DNA of 64,000 nt from JAAFHB01 sp963677935 (GTDB lineage Bacteria; Bacteroidota; Bacteroidia; Bacteroidales; Prolixibacteraceae): the NCBI GenBank assembly GCA_963677935.2, contig CAXXEH010000003.1, forward strand, positions 5,270,001 to 5,334,000, in the 5' to 3' direction. Positions 35,512 through 43,501 of the stretch are shown here, piece by piece (the first letter of the stretch is position 1; each line of letters starts with the position of its first letter). The notes under the pieces are model-generated. The model worked only from the letters and a program-made list of their open reading frames with translations. It did not search any database and was not told the origin of the DNA. The translations under genes and the position numbers were made by a program.

Positions 35512-36026
35512 TGGGATTAAACCTCTCCGCCTTTTCTCTTGCCCACCTCAACCATTCCTGAAGTTCATCAGTTATACCTCCAGACAGATTGGTATTGGTT
35601 ACAATTACATCAATGTATTCAGTAAGAATCATTGCTTGTTTCCACTGTTTAGATTCAGCCAATAACTTCTGAAAGTTTGCCCCATCAAGCTCTTCTCTGT
35701 CATGCCTTTCTTTTTCAATTCGTTGCTTTTCTTCCTGAAAAAGTCAACCTTCCTTAAGCTTAAGTTGATATTGTTTTTCCTTAATTGCAAACAACTCAAT
35801 ACCTGTAATTATTTTGGACAACTAATTTTCAATAGGTATTTTGCCATCAGTCCATATCTTTTTTTATATTTGAACGATTTCCGAATGTCAATATACAAGT
35901 TGAAAAATACCTGCGATTATTCCAAACTATATTAGCTTGTCTTTTCACATACTCGACACGATGTTTCTCCTGAATGTAAATGGATATCTCCACCTCAAAG
36001 AATACTGCATAGGATTTAATTCCATC
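35512..36026 (-). pseudogene. Decayed gene at the right end of the element
   Basis: On the minus strand, coding-like sequence begins near 36026 (KSYAVFFEVEISIYIQ, then EKHRVEYVKRQANIVW), changes frame, runs through two in-frame stops (around PIEN* and LKEG*) and ends with a helical charged C-terminus (AESKQWKQAMILTEYI, then EWLRWAREKAERFNP). The last part is typical of the C-termini of mobile-element proteins I cannot name. The overlap with the gene 34741-35508 shows that the original 3' end is lost. Confidence 0.6.
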
Positions 36027-36084
36027 TTATCTATATTTATATGCCTAATTAACTATTATTTGAGTTATAAATTTGTACCACCCT

Positions 36085-36115
36085 ATTTATCTTATCAGTT
36101 TCCACAACAATGGTA
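36085..36115 (+). other. attR, right element boundary
   Basis: Element sequence CTTATCAG meets host dprA sequence TTTCCACAACAATGG. The shared TTC is at 36100-36102 and corresponds to 13897-13899. The right inner arm (ACTGATAAGATA on the minus strand) resembles the left inner arm, so a reconstructed attP has partial dyad symmetry. Confidence 0.85.
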
Positions 36116-36801
36116 GCGTCCGACAGTCCTGCAATGATTCTGTTCCGACGCAGGAAGTTGGTTCTGTCGATGGGTGAATAACTCAGAAAATCTGAAATTA
36201 GACCTCCGTTATTTTCAGTCATTTCCCTGGCTATCGCCGTGTGCAAAGCGGGATACACCGTTTCAAGACCGTGTCCCAGTACTGCAACGGTTGGCAAACC
36301 TGTTCGCAAAGCCGATTTGTGTGACTGGATGTCGATTCCATAGGCCAGACCACTCACGATGAGTATCCTGTATCCACGTTCTGCAAGAACTGAGATAAAC
36401 TGATCAACCATTTTTCTGCCGTACTCGGTGGCATGCCTTGTTCCGACAATACTGATTGATTTGGCGCAATTCAAAGTTGGATTCCCCTTCACGTAAAGGA
36501 TGATCGGAGCATCAGCACATCCAAGCAACCGCTGCGGATAATCATCATCGAGGTAAAACAGCGCCTTAAAGTCGTTCTTTTGCAAAAATTCCACTTCGCG
36601 GACAGCTCTTGAATTCACCTCCGAATTGACAATATTCTTTGCCAGAATAGCGCCAACTCCGGGAATCTGCCTCAATGCATTCTCCTTTTCCCTGAATACC
36701 TGTTCGGCCGAGCCGGTGTAGGCAATCAGTGATTTTGCTGTTACACTCCCGATTCCCGGAATCAGCGACAGTGCAATTTTATGGATAAGACTTTCTGTCA
36801 T
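36100..36801 (-). pseudogene. dprA: dprA, N-terminal fragment
   Basis: Codons 1-234 encode the SAM-like N-terminal domain (ALSLIPGIGSVTAKSL) and most of the DprA Rossmann fold: IVGTRHATEYGRK near residue 116, SGLAYGIDIQSHKSAL near 148, AVLGHGLETVYP, and FLRRNRIIAGLSDATIVVE. The next codons (T-D-K-I-N-R) come from the element and the frame stops at 36049, giving a 250-aa fusion with the wHTH and final fold parts missing. With the fragment at 13489-13899 the full gene had 369 codons. DprA is required for transformation and this copy is very likely nonfunctional. Confidence 0.93.
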
Positions 36802-36827
36802 TGAGCATTATCAGCTACAGATAAAAA

Positions 36828-37643
36828 CTATTTTCCTGTTTTCTTTGGGATAATTCCCCGCCAGCTAGATGAACCCCAGGCGCCAAAAATCCCCAAAGCC
36901 CCTCCGTTGATGTTGGAGGGAGGATTCCCCGGCGCCTGTGAATTAACTCCCTGCTGAATCGATTCACTTAATCCTTTAAAATATCTCCAGGTGTTTCTTT
37001 CAAGATTGAGCAGTTCAATTGCAACCGTATCGCCGGGAGCAAAATTGTGATAATAGATTGGTGCCACAATCTTTTCACCGTCCGAAAAAGCGTCGGTCAT
37101 AAGGAAGTAATCATTAACCGCATAATGGCCATTATAATAAACCTTGATCCGATAGTAATTTTCAGTTATTGCAGGGTCCTGGAATTCAACCACAACATTC
37201 AGACTATCACTTTGAAATATACCCGGTCTGAAATAAACAGTGTCAATAGGAACCGGACCGGGAAGAAGAACTGTTGCATTAAAACTCTCACTGCCTGTAG
37301 CAATTCGAAGGGTATATGATCTTCCTGAAATCACTTGCATCCTGGACGATAGATAATATCCACCTCCTTGTTCGATGAATTTTTCTTTATAGGCGAGCGA
37401 CTCTAATTGCACTGCAGCTTTTAGAACTGGTGTAAATTTGCTTTGGTTGAAGAATGCCTGGCTTCTTGAGATTTTTACCACTATCGGATTTTCGCCGTTG
37501 GTGATATAACTTTCGATTACGACCTTTGGATTTGCATCTGTCAGATTTACTTCAATTTTTTCTTCACATGACCAAAGCAGAATCGGTATTGAAAACATCA
37601 GGAGTGATTTTTTAAGAAGGGTTTGAACCCAATTCCAGATCAT
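36828..37643 (-). CDS. DUF4249-family outer-membrane lipoprotein
   Basis: The 271-aa product has a lipoprotein signal ending LLWSC with the modified Cys at residue 26, then CEEKIEVNLTDANPKVVIESYITN, the characteristic start of DUF4249 proteins, and a beta-rich body. These proteins are found almost only in Bacteroidota, usually next to a TonB-dependent receptor; here no such partner is in the window. The gene lies 26 bp upstream of dprA on the same strand. The role is unknown. Confidence 0.85.
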   Translation of the reverse strand: MIWNWVQTLLKKSLLMFSIPILLWSCEEKIEVNLTDANPKVVIESYITNGENPIVVKISRSQAFFNQSKFTPVLKAAVQLESLAYKEKFIEQGGGYYLSSRMQVISGRSYTLRIATGSESFNATVLLPGPVPIDTVYFRPGIFQSDSLNVVVEFQDPAITENYYRIKVYYNGHYAVNDYFLMTDAFSDGEKIVAPIYYHNFAPGDTVAIELLNLERNTWRYFKGLSESIQQGVNSQAPGNPPSNINGGALGIFGAWGSSSWRGIIPKKTGK

Positions 37644-37753
37644 TCTAGTGATTATGAAGTTTAAATAATTTAATTATAAGCGGTTGAGAATTGTGTAACG
37701 AGTATTGTAAAGCCACTGATCTTATTGCAAGTTTAATAAAAAATCGGGTACAA

Positions 37754-38176
37754 TCAATACCGGTCGAAGCCCTTGTAACCGCCTCCCCTGTATCCATAAT
37801 TTCTGAGAGTAATATTATCCTGCTGAGGTTTAATGATTGAAGTTGAATTCTGCTTGTATTCGCGCATAGTGCCTATTCCCGATGAAGAGATAGAACTGTT
37901 TCGATTTACTGCTTCGTTTGCCGATATTCGGTAACTTTTAGGCTGCGAGTATTTAACGTCAATGGAATACTCCTGAAAAATTGTGTGGTCTAATTCTTTA
38001 AGTGCTTCATTGGCCTCATAATTATTAGGCATTTCGACAAAACCAAAGCCCTTGGATTTCCCTGTGAAACGATCCATAATGACCTTAACCGTATTGACGA
38101 ATCCGTAATGTGCGAATAGTTTTTGCAGGTCCTTCGATGTGGTGGAGGGGCTCAGATTTGCCACGAATATGTTCAT
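37754..38176 (-). CDS. RNA-binding protein with one RRM domain
   Basis: The 140-aa protein has an RRM fold in residues 1-80 with RNP2 (IFVANL) and RNP1 (KGFGFVEM), then a glycine/arginine-rich tail (YGYRGGGYKGFDRY). Such proteins in this phylum bind single-stranded RNA and often act in cold response or mRNA handling. It is divergent from dnaG. The tail supports a nonspecific RNA-binding role. Confidence 0.92.
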   Translation of the reverse strand: MNIFVANLSPSTTSKDLQKLFAHYGFVNTVKVIMDRFTGKSKGFGFVEMPNNYEANEALKELDHTIFQEYSIDVKYSQPKSYRISANEAVNRNSSISSSGIGTMREYKQNSTSIIKPQQDNITLRNYGYRGGGYKGFDRY

Positions 38177-38313
38177 GATTAAAGAGTATTTGGGTTAGAA
38201 TAAATGAGATACATCTGATTTTACTTGTAAAATTAATAAAAAAAAATGGGATAAACGGTCTTTTGTTAACGGTTTTTGATCAAAATGTCCGATTAGGAGT
38301 AACCAGTTTTCAT

Positions 38314-38321
38314 TACCTTTG
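38314..38321 (+). promoter_or_regulatory. -7 box of dnaG, close to the start codon
   Basis: TACCTTTG matches TAnnTTTG and ends only 5 bp before the dnaG ATG at 38327. If used, the mRNA would be almost leaderless. The real start could also be a later codon, but the first residues match other primases. Confidence 0.55.
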
Positions 38322-38326
38322 CAGGG

Positions 38327-40282
38327 ATGATAGATCAGGGAACCATACAACAAATACTCGATGCTGCAGAGATTGCGGATGTAGTTGGCGATTTCGTAAC
38401 CTTAAAGCGGCGTGGAACAAGTATGATCGGACTGTGTCCTTTTCATAATGAGAAAACCCCTTCTTTTAATGTTTCACAGGCAAAGGGCATTTATAAATGT
38501 TTCGGATGCGGTAAGGGAGGATCTTCTGTCAACTTCATCATGGAGCACGAACACTTGTCGTATGCCGATGCGTTGAGATGGCTTGCAAATAAGTACAATA
38601 TCCAGATCAGGGAAAAGGAGGAAAATCCCGAGGATGTGAAGGAAAGAAACGATCGTGAGAGTCAGCTGATTGTTTCGGAATTTGCCCAGAAATTCTTTAG
38701 TGAGCAGCTTTGGGAGACCAATCCGGGGCGATTAATCGGGCTCTCTTATCTGCGGCAACGTGGGATGAGAGATGATATCATCAAAAAATTTGGAATTGGG
38801 TATTGCCCTGAAGGGAAAGATACCATGACCAGCGCAGCCGTTAAGGAGGGGTTCAAGATGGAGTTTCTCGAAAAGACGGGTTTAACCATCAAGCGCGACG
38901 ATTGGATTCGGGATCGTTTTTCGGGACGGATGATGTTCCCGATTCATGGAATTTCGGGTAGGGTGATCGGCTTTGGAGGTCGCACTCTGACCCAGGATAA
39001 AACAATAGCAAAGTATCTGAATTCTCCCGAATCGGATATATACCATAAAAGCCGTGTTCTGTATGGAATCTTTCAGGCGAAAAGGAGCATCATTCAGGAG
39101 GATAAGTGCTATCTTGTTGAGGGTTATACCGATGTGACATCGCTTCATCAATCGGGGATTGAAAATGTTGTCGCTTCGTCAGGAACCTCGCTCACAATCG
39201 ATCAGATCAGGCTGATCAGGCGATTTACTAACAATGTCACAATTATTTATGATGGCGACCAGGCTGGGATTAAGGCTTCGATGCGCGGAATTGATATGGT
39301 CCTTGAGGAGGGGATCAATGTAAAAGTACTTCCATTACCCGAGGGTGAAGATCCTGACTCTTTTTCAAGATCGATGAGTGCCACCCAGCTCAACGAGTAC
39401 ATCAAGTCAAACGAAACCGATTTTATTAAATTCAAGACAAAATTGTTGCTTGCCGGGGTTGAAAACGACCCGATCAGTCGCGCTAAATTAATTACCGACA
39501 TTGTGAGCTCTATTGCCGTTATTCCGGCTGAAATAGTTCGTTCAGAATACCTTAAGGAGTGTAGCCGTCTGCTCGATGTACGCGAAACTGTCCTTTATAA
39601 TGAAATCCGGAAATTAAAGGTAAAATCAGAAGATGAGCTGATTAAGCATCAGGAACGCGAACTTCTTAAGGATGCGAATCTGAAAAGCCACCCTTTAATT
39701 ATTCCCGCACCTGAGGTGAATCCATGTGAAAATGAGGAGCGAGAATTACTAAAGTTCCTTATAAAATATGGATTTCATAAATTAACAAGGGATTCGATTC
39801 ATGAAATTCCTGATATTGACCCTGTGTATGTAGCTGGATATATTCTTTCTGAGTTGGAGGCTGACCAGATGGAATCTGCAAACCCGGCCATCAGAACTGT
39901 TTTTGAGGAATACCGCAAGTTCGCCGATGATGAAAACTTCGATGCAATTAAATATTTTGTCAATCATCCTGATCTTATGGTGAGTCAGTTGGTTTCTGAT
40001 ATATTGTCCGAAAAGGATAAGCTGGCTCAATTTTGGAAGAAAAAGGGTAATTACATAGAAGAGGAGCACGAGATACTTTATCAGTTAGTTCCTAAAGTGC
40101 TGCAAGAATATAAGTTGAGATATGTTTCCTATCTGATATCCCAGGCCGAGAAGGGGATACGTAAAGCCTCAGAAAATAATGATGATGAGGCAGTCATCGA
40201 ATTTCAGAAACGTTACCAGAAACTGAAAACAGTGGAAAGTCTTCTATGCAGTCATCTTGGAAATCGGACTATCACCTCCTGA
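38327..40282 (+). CDS. dnaG: DNA primase
   Basis: This 651-aa protein makes RNA primers for chromosome replication. The CHC2 zinc finger has C37, H40, C58 and C61. The TOPRIM catalytic core includes YLVEGYTDVTSL and YDGDQAG (about residues 262-310). The C-terminal helical part is the helicase-interaction domain. The start MIDQGTIQQIL fits the family. It is the host primase and is separate from the element polymerase. Confidence 0.95.
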   Translation: MIDQGTIQQILDAAEIADVVGDFVTLKRRGTSMIGLCPFHNEKTPSFNVSQAKGIYKCFGCGKGGSSVNFIMEHEHLSYADALRWLANKYNIQIREKEENPEDVKERNDRESQLIVSEFAQKFFSEQLWETNPGRLIGLSYLRQRGMRDDIIKKFGIGYCPEGKDTMTSAAVKEGFKMEFLEKTGLTIKRDDWIRDRFSGRMMFPIHGISGRVIGFGGRTLTQDKTIAKYLNSPESDIYHKSRVLYGIFQAKRSIIQEDKCYLVEGYTDVTSLHQSGIENVVASSGTSLTIDQIRLIRRFTNNVTIIYDGDQAGIKASMRGIDMVLEEGINVKVLPLPEGEDPDSFSRSMSATQLNEYIKSNETDFIKFKTKLLLAGVENDPISRAKLITDIVSSIAVIPAEIVRSEYLKECSRLLDVRETVLYNEIRKLKVKSEDELIKHQERELLKDANLKSHPLIIPAPEVNPCENEERELLKFLIKYGFHKLTRDSIHEIPDIDPVYVAGYILSELEADQMESANPAIRTVFEEYRKFADDENFDAIKYFVNHPDLMVSQLVSDILSEKDKLAQFWKKKGNYIEEEHEILYQLVPKVLQEYKLRYVSYLISQAEKGIRKASENNDDEAVIEFQKRYQKLKTVESLLCSHLGNRTITS

Positions 40283-40347
40283 TATCTGATGAGAAAAGCT
40301 GAATTATTTGTTGTTTTAATGCTTTACAGACATAAATTGAGTTAGTT

Positions 40348-41376
40348 ATGATTTTTGTTACAGGCGGAACGGGAATGGTTGGAGCACATTTGTTATACGA
40401 TCTGACAAACAGGGGTGAGAAAGTTCGTGCGCTCAAACGTCCGAATAGCACTTTAACACGAATCGAAAAAATATTTTCATGTTATTGTTCAGAATATCAG
40501 AGTCTTCTTCAAAATATTGAGTGGGTTGAAGGAGATCTTCTCGATAAAGATAACCTCCGTATTCTATTGAAAGATGTTGATCAGATTTATCATGCTGCTG
40601 CGATAATATCGTTTGATCCTCATGAAAGGGAGACGATGATTCATAATAATTGCCATGGAACTGCCAACCTGGTCGACCTTGCAATTTCACTGAAAATCCC
40701 CCGTTTTTGTCATGTCAGTTCAATTTCTGCGATCGGAGCACCACCTGAAGGTATTGAGGCGAGTGAGGATCATCCGTGGCGAAATAACGATGACCATTCG
40801 GCTTATGCTGAAAGCAAATACCTTTCGGAAATGGAGGTTTGGCGCGCAATTTTAGAAGGTTTGGATGCAGTTATCGTCAATCCTTCGGTAATACTTGGGC
40901 CAGATAATTGGAAAACAGGAAGTTCACTTCTGTTTTCAATGGTCTGGAGAGGATTGAAATTTTATACTAAAGGGGTTACCGGATTTGTTGATGTCCGTGA
41001 CGTTACATCAGCAATGATTCGTCTGATGGATGAAAAAGTTTGGAATAGCGTTAAAAATCAACGCTATATTTTAAATGCTGAAAATGTTTCCTATTACGAT
41101 TTCTTTGTTCAGATTGCAAATTGTCTCAATGTGAAACCACCGAAATTTTTTGCAGGTAAAACTTTACCTAAAATTGCCTGGCGTCTGTCAGCAATAAAGA
41201 GTTTCCTCACTGGAACCCATCCTTCCTTTACACGTGAAACAGCAAGAAGTTCGAACAGGATAAGTTATTATGATGGTTCCAAAATTTGTCGGACCATTGG
41301 ATTCGAATATACCCTTATCCCGCTTGTTATACAGGATATCTCGACCTTGTTTCTCAAAGATTCAGTATCTGTGTAA
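40348..41376 (+). CDS. NAD(P)-dependent epimerase/dehydratase (extended SDR)
   Basis: The 342-aa protein has the Rossmann nucleotide-binding motif VTGGTGMVGAHL at the very start and the catalytic YxxxK as YAESKYLSE near residue 155. Such enzymes act on nucleotide sugars, on dihydroflavonol-like substrates or on small metabolites; the sequence does not say which. It lies 65 bp behind dnaG and may be co-transcribed with it. Confidence 0.9.
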   Translation: MIFVTGGTGMVGAHLLYDLTNRGEKVRALKRPNSTLTRIEKIFSCYCSEYQSLLQNIEWVEGDLLDKDNLRILLKDVDQIYHAAAIISFDPHERETMIHNNCHGTANLVDLAISLKIPRFCHVSSISAIGAPPEGIEASEDHPWRNNDDHSAYAESKYLSEMEVWRAILEGLDAVIVNPSVILGPDNWKTGSSLLFSMVWRGLKFYTKGVTGFVDVRDVTSAMIRLMDEKVWNSVKNQRYILNAENVSYYDFFVQIANCLNVKPPKFFAGKTLPKIAWRLSAIKSFLTGTHPSFTRETARSSNRISYYDGSKICRTIGFEYTLIPLVIQDISTLFLKDSVSV

Positions 41377-41416
41377 TTAAAAGCGCAACCTTTTAATCAT
41401 AAGATTCATCCCTAAG

Positions 41417-42196
41417 GTGAAACTACAATCTTATGTTATGGGAAAATCAATTATGGTGTTTTTGGCGCTACTATTTTACATTACCCAGGCCTTTTCACAA
41501 AGAGGTAAGGGGGATGTGGTCTATCTTAAAAATGGCAGTATTATTAATGGTCAGATTGTTAGCCTGCTCCCCAACGGGCAGGTGAAGATTAAGACCAGGG
41601 ATAACAGCCTTTGGGTTTTTGAGTCAGCCGGAATAGACAGCATTCGTAAGTCGTTCAATATTAGAAAAATTACCAGCATACAATCGGGTTTTTTCAATCT
41701 TACCGAAGCCGGTATTTTAACGGGCAATTCAAATAACAGCAAAAAAGCTCCATTTTCGTTGATTAACATTTGTGGGTGGAAATTTAATAACAGGATTTCT
41801 GCCGGAGTGGGTACAGGGGTTGAGTTTCTCAATGAAACCTATCTGCCGGTGTTAGCCGATTTCCGTTATTATCTTAAACGACAGGGGGGGAACCCATTCT
41901 TCGGAATTCAGGGTGGTTACAACATAGCACTTGAAAAGCCGGATAGAATTTATTCAGATCCAATAATGAATTATTCACAGGGTTACTATTTAAACAGCAC
42001 CTTGAAGATGAAAGCGAATGGAGGGTTCCTGCTAAATCCTATGGTGGGAATTTGCACCTCTTTGGGCGGAAATCTTGCATTTACAATTAGTGCAGGTTAC
42101 AGGATCATGCGCAATCGGTATAGCCGTGCCGATGAGTACAAAATTGATATCGATTACAGCCGGCTTTCACTTAAAGTCGGGTTATTATTACAATAA
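41417..42196 (+). CDS. Putative exported beta-barrel-like protein
   Basis: The 259-aa product has a signal peptide (cleavage near residue 28, AFSQR; a second ATG at codon 8 is possible). After an N-terminal SH3-like stretch (GDVVYLKNGSIINGQIVSLL) come amphipathic strands with aromatic residues and a C-terminal end (LSLKVGLLLQ) typical of an outer-membrane barrel. No family name is certain. It is followed at 18 bp by the LVIVD lipoprotein. Confidence 0.7.
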   Translation: MKLQSYVMGKSIMVFLALLFYITQAFSQRGKGDVVYLKNGSIINGQIVSLLPNGQVKIKTRDNSLWVFESAGIDSIRKSFNIRKITSIQSGFFNLTEAGILTGNSNNSKKAPFSLINICGWKFNNRISAGVGTGVEFLNETYLPVLADFRYYLKRQGGNPFFGIQGGYNIALEKPDRIYSDPIMNYSQGYYLNSTLKMKANGGFLLNPMVGICTSLGGNLAFTISAGYRIMRNRYSRADEYKIDIDYSRLSLKVGLLLQ

Positions 42197-42214
42197 ACGT
42201 GACCAAATACTACA

Positions 42215-43501
42215 ATGAAAAAGATTCAAATAAATACCGTTTTTCAGCTCCTGTTATTGATTGTAATTATTTCAGGATGCAAGGATAAATATACCGAACA
42301 ATATCTTTCCCTCGAGCCGGTTTACATGAGTTATAAAGATTTCAGGGAAGCAGTTAAACCTGTAACTTCACATTCGCTGGTGAAGCCCGGAAAAATTTAC
42401 TACAAGGACAATTATTTGTTTATTAATGAGATTATGAAGGGGGTCCATGTTTATAACAACACCAATCCCTCTTCTCCTCAGTATATCGGATTTATTACTA
42501 TTCCGGGGAATGTGGACATGGTAATTATTGGAACGACCATGTATGCAGATAGCTATATTGACCTGGTTGGTATCGACATTTCAAATCCGGCCAATGCCAG
42601 GGAGGTGGCCCGATTGAAAAACGTTTTTCCGTATGCCGTCCCGACCTATGATACCAAATACCGGGTTGGGCAGGTTGATGATACAAAAGGTGTTGTTGTG
42701 GACTGGGAAGTTACAATCGTGAGAAAGGAGATCAGCCAAATCATTTATCCGGTTTATGATGTATTTTTTGGGAGTAAGTTCACCGATTTTTCCCTTAGCG
42801 CAAATACTGCATCAACAGGAACACAACAGAGTTCGGCTGCAGGGATAGGTGGTTCCATGGCCCGGTTTGGTTTGATCGGGAACCATTTGCTCGCTGTTGA
42901 TAACAGTTCCTATTATAATTTTGATCTAACCAATGTCACAAATCCGCTGCTTGAAACAAAGATTGTTCTAAATTGGGGAATTGAGACCATGTTTTTATCC
43001 GGAAGCACGATGTTCCTTGGAACCAGTACCGGGATGTTGGTGTATAATGTTTCTGAGGTGACCAAACCAGTCTATATTTCCAATTTTTGGCATGCCACGG
43101 GTTGTGATCCGGTTGTAGTACAAAAAAACAGGGCATATGTTACCATCAGGGGTGGCAATCGGTGCGGAAGTAATGTCAATCGCCTTGATGTTCTCGATAT
43201 TACCAATATCAAAACACCGGTGTTGTTGCGTTCGTACAGTATGACCGGCCCGTACGGACTGGGAATTGATGACGATGTTCTGTTTGTTTGCGATGGCGCT
43301 GACGGGCTAAAGGTATATAATTCCTCTGATCCATATCTAATTGTGGAACACCAACTTGCAACGTTTAAGAATATTAATGCCTATGACGTTATCCCACTTG
43401 GCAGTTCCCTTTTGATGATTGGATCAGATGGTTTTTATCAGTACGATTACACTAATTTAAACGACATAAAACTGATCAGTTCCATTAAAGTAGTCAAATG
43501 A
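42215..43501 (+). CDS. LVIVD-repeat lipoprotein
   Basis: This 428-aa protein has a lipobox with C22 (IISGC). The body carries propeller-like repeats of the LVIVD type (GVHVYNNTNPSSPQYIGFI, LDVLDITNIKTPVLLRSY, GLKVYNSSDPYLIVEH), which form beta-propellers on the cell surface. It ends in a four-base overlap with the next gene. The function of this family is unknown. Confidence 0.85.
   Translation: MKKIQINTVFQLLLLIVIISGCKDKYTEQYLSLEPVYMSYKDFREAVKPVTSHSLVKPGKIYYKDNYLFINEIMKGVHVYNNTNPSSPQYIGFITIPGNVDMVIIGTTMYADSYIDLVGIDISNPANAREVARLKNVFPYAVPTYDTKYRVGQVDDTKGVVVDWEVTIVRKEISQIIYPVYDVFFGSKFTDFSLSANTASTGTQQSSAAGIGGSMARFGLIGNHLLAVDNSSYYNFDLTNVTNPLLETKIVLNWGIETMFLSGSTMFLGTSTGMLVYNVSEVTKPVYISNFWHATGCDPVVVQKNRAYVTIRGGNRCGSNVNRLDVLDITNIKTPVLLRSYSMTGPYGLGIDDDVLFVCDGADGLKVYNSSDPYLIVEHQLATFKNINAYDVIPLGSSLLMIGSDGFYQYDYTNLNDIKLISSIKVVK

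Larger units (their letters stand above)
13897..36102. mobile_element. 22.2-kb integrative element inserted in dprA
   Basis: The two copies of TTC at the ends are 22,203 bp apart. Removing that length joins codon 234 of dprA (GAA) to the codon for the following Ser and restores an uninterrupted 369-residue DprA. The interior is more A+T-rich than both flanks and holds a large serine recombinase next to the left end, a small resolvase-type recombinase, a TV-Pol-like polymerase, short repeat arrays, XRE regulators, an AbiH defence gene, a metallochaperone with an aquaporin, and several small or decayed genes. No relaxase, coupling protein or type IV secretion gene was recognised, so transfer probably relies on another element or on an unknown route. 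Confidence 0.92.

Noticed and set aside
35702..35935. 77-codon plus-strand frame
   Set aside because: It is opposite the decayed minus-strand gene and is low-complexity Phe/Leu.
13897..36102. Search for relaxase, coupling ATPase, VirB4 or Tra proteins in the element
   Set aside because: No three-His relaxase motif, Walker ATPase of the VirB4/TraG type or other transfer gene was seen among the frames, so the element was not called an ICE.
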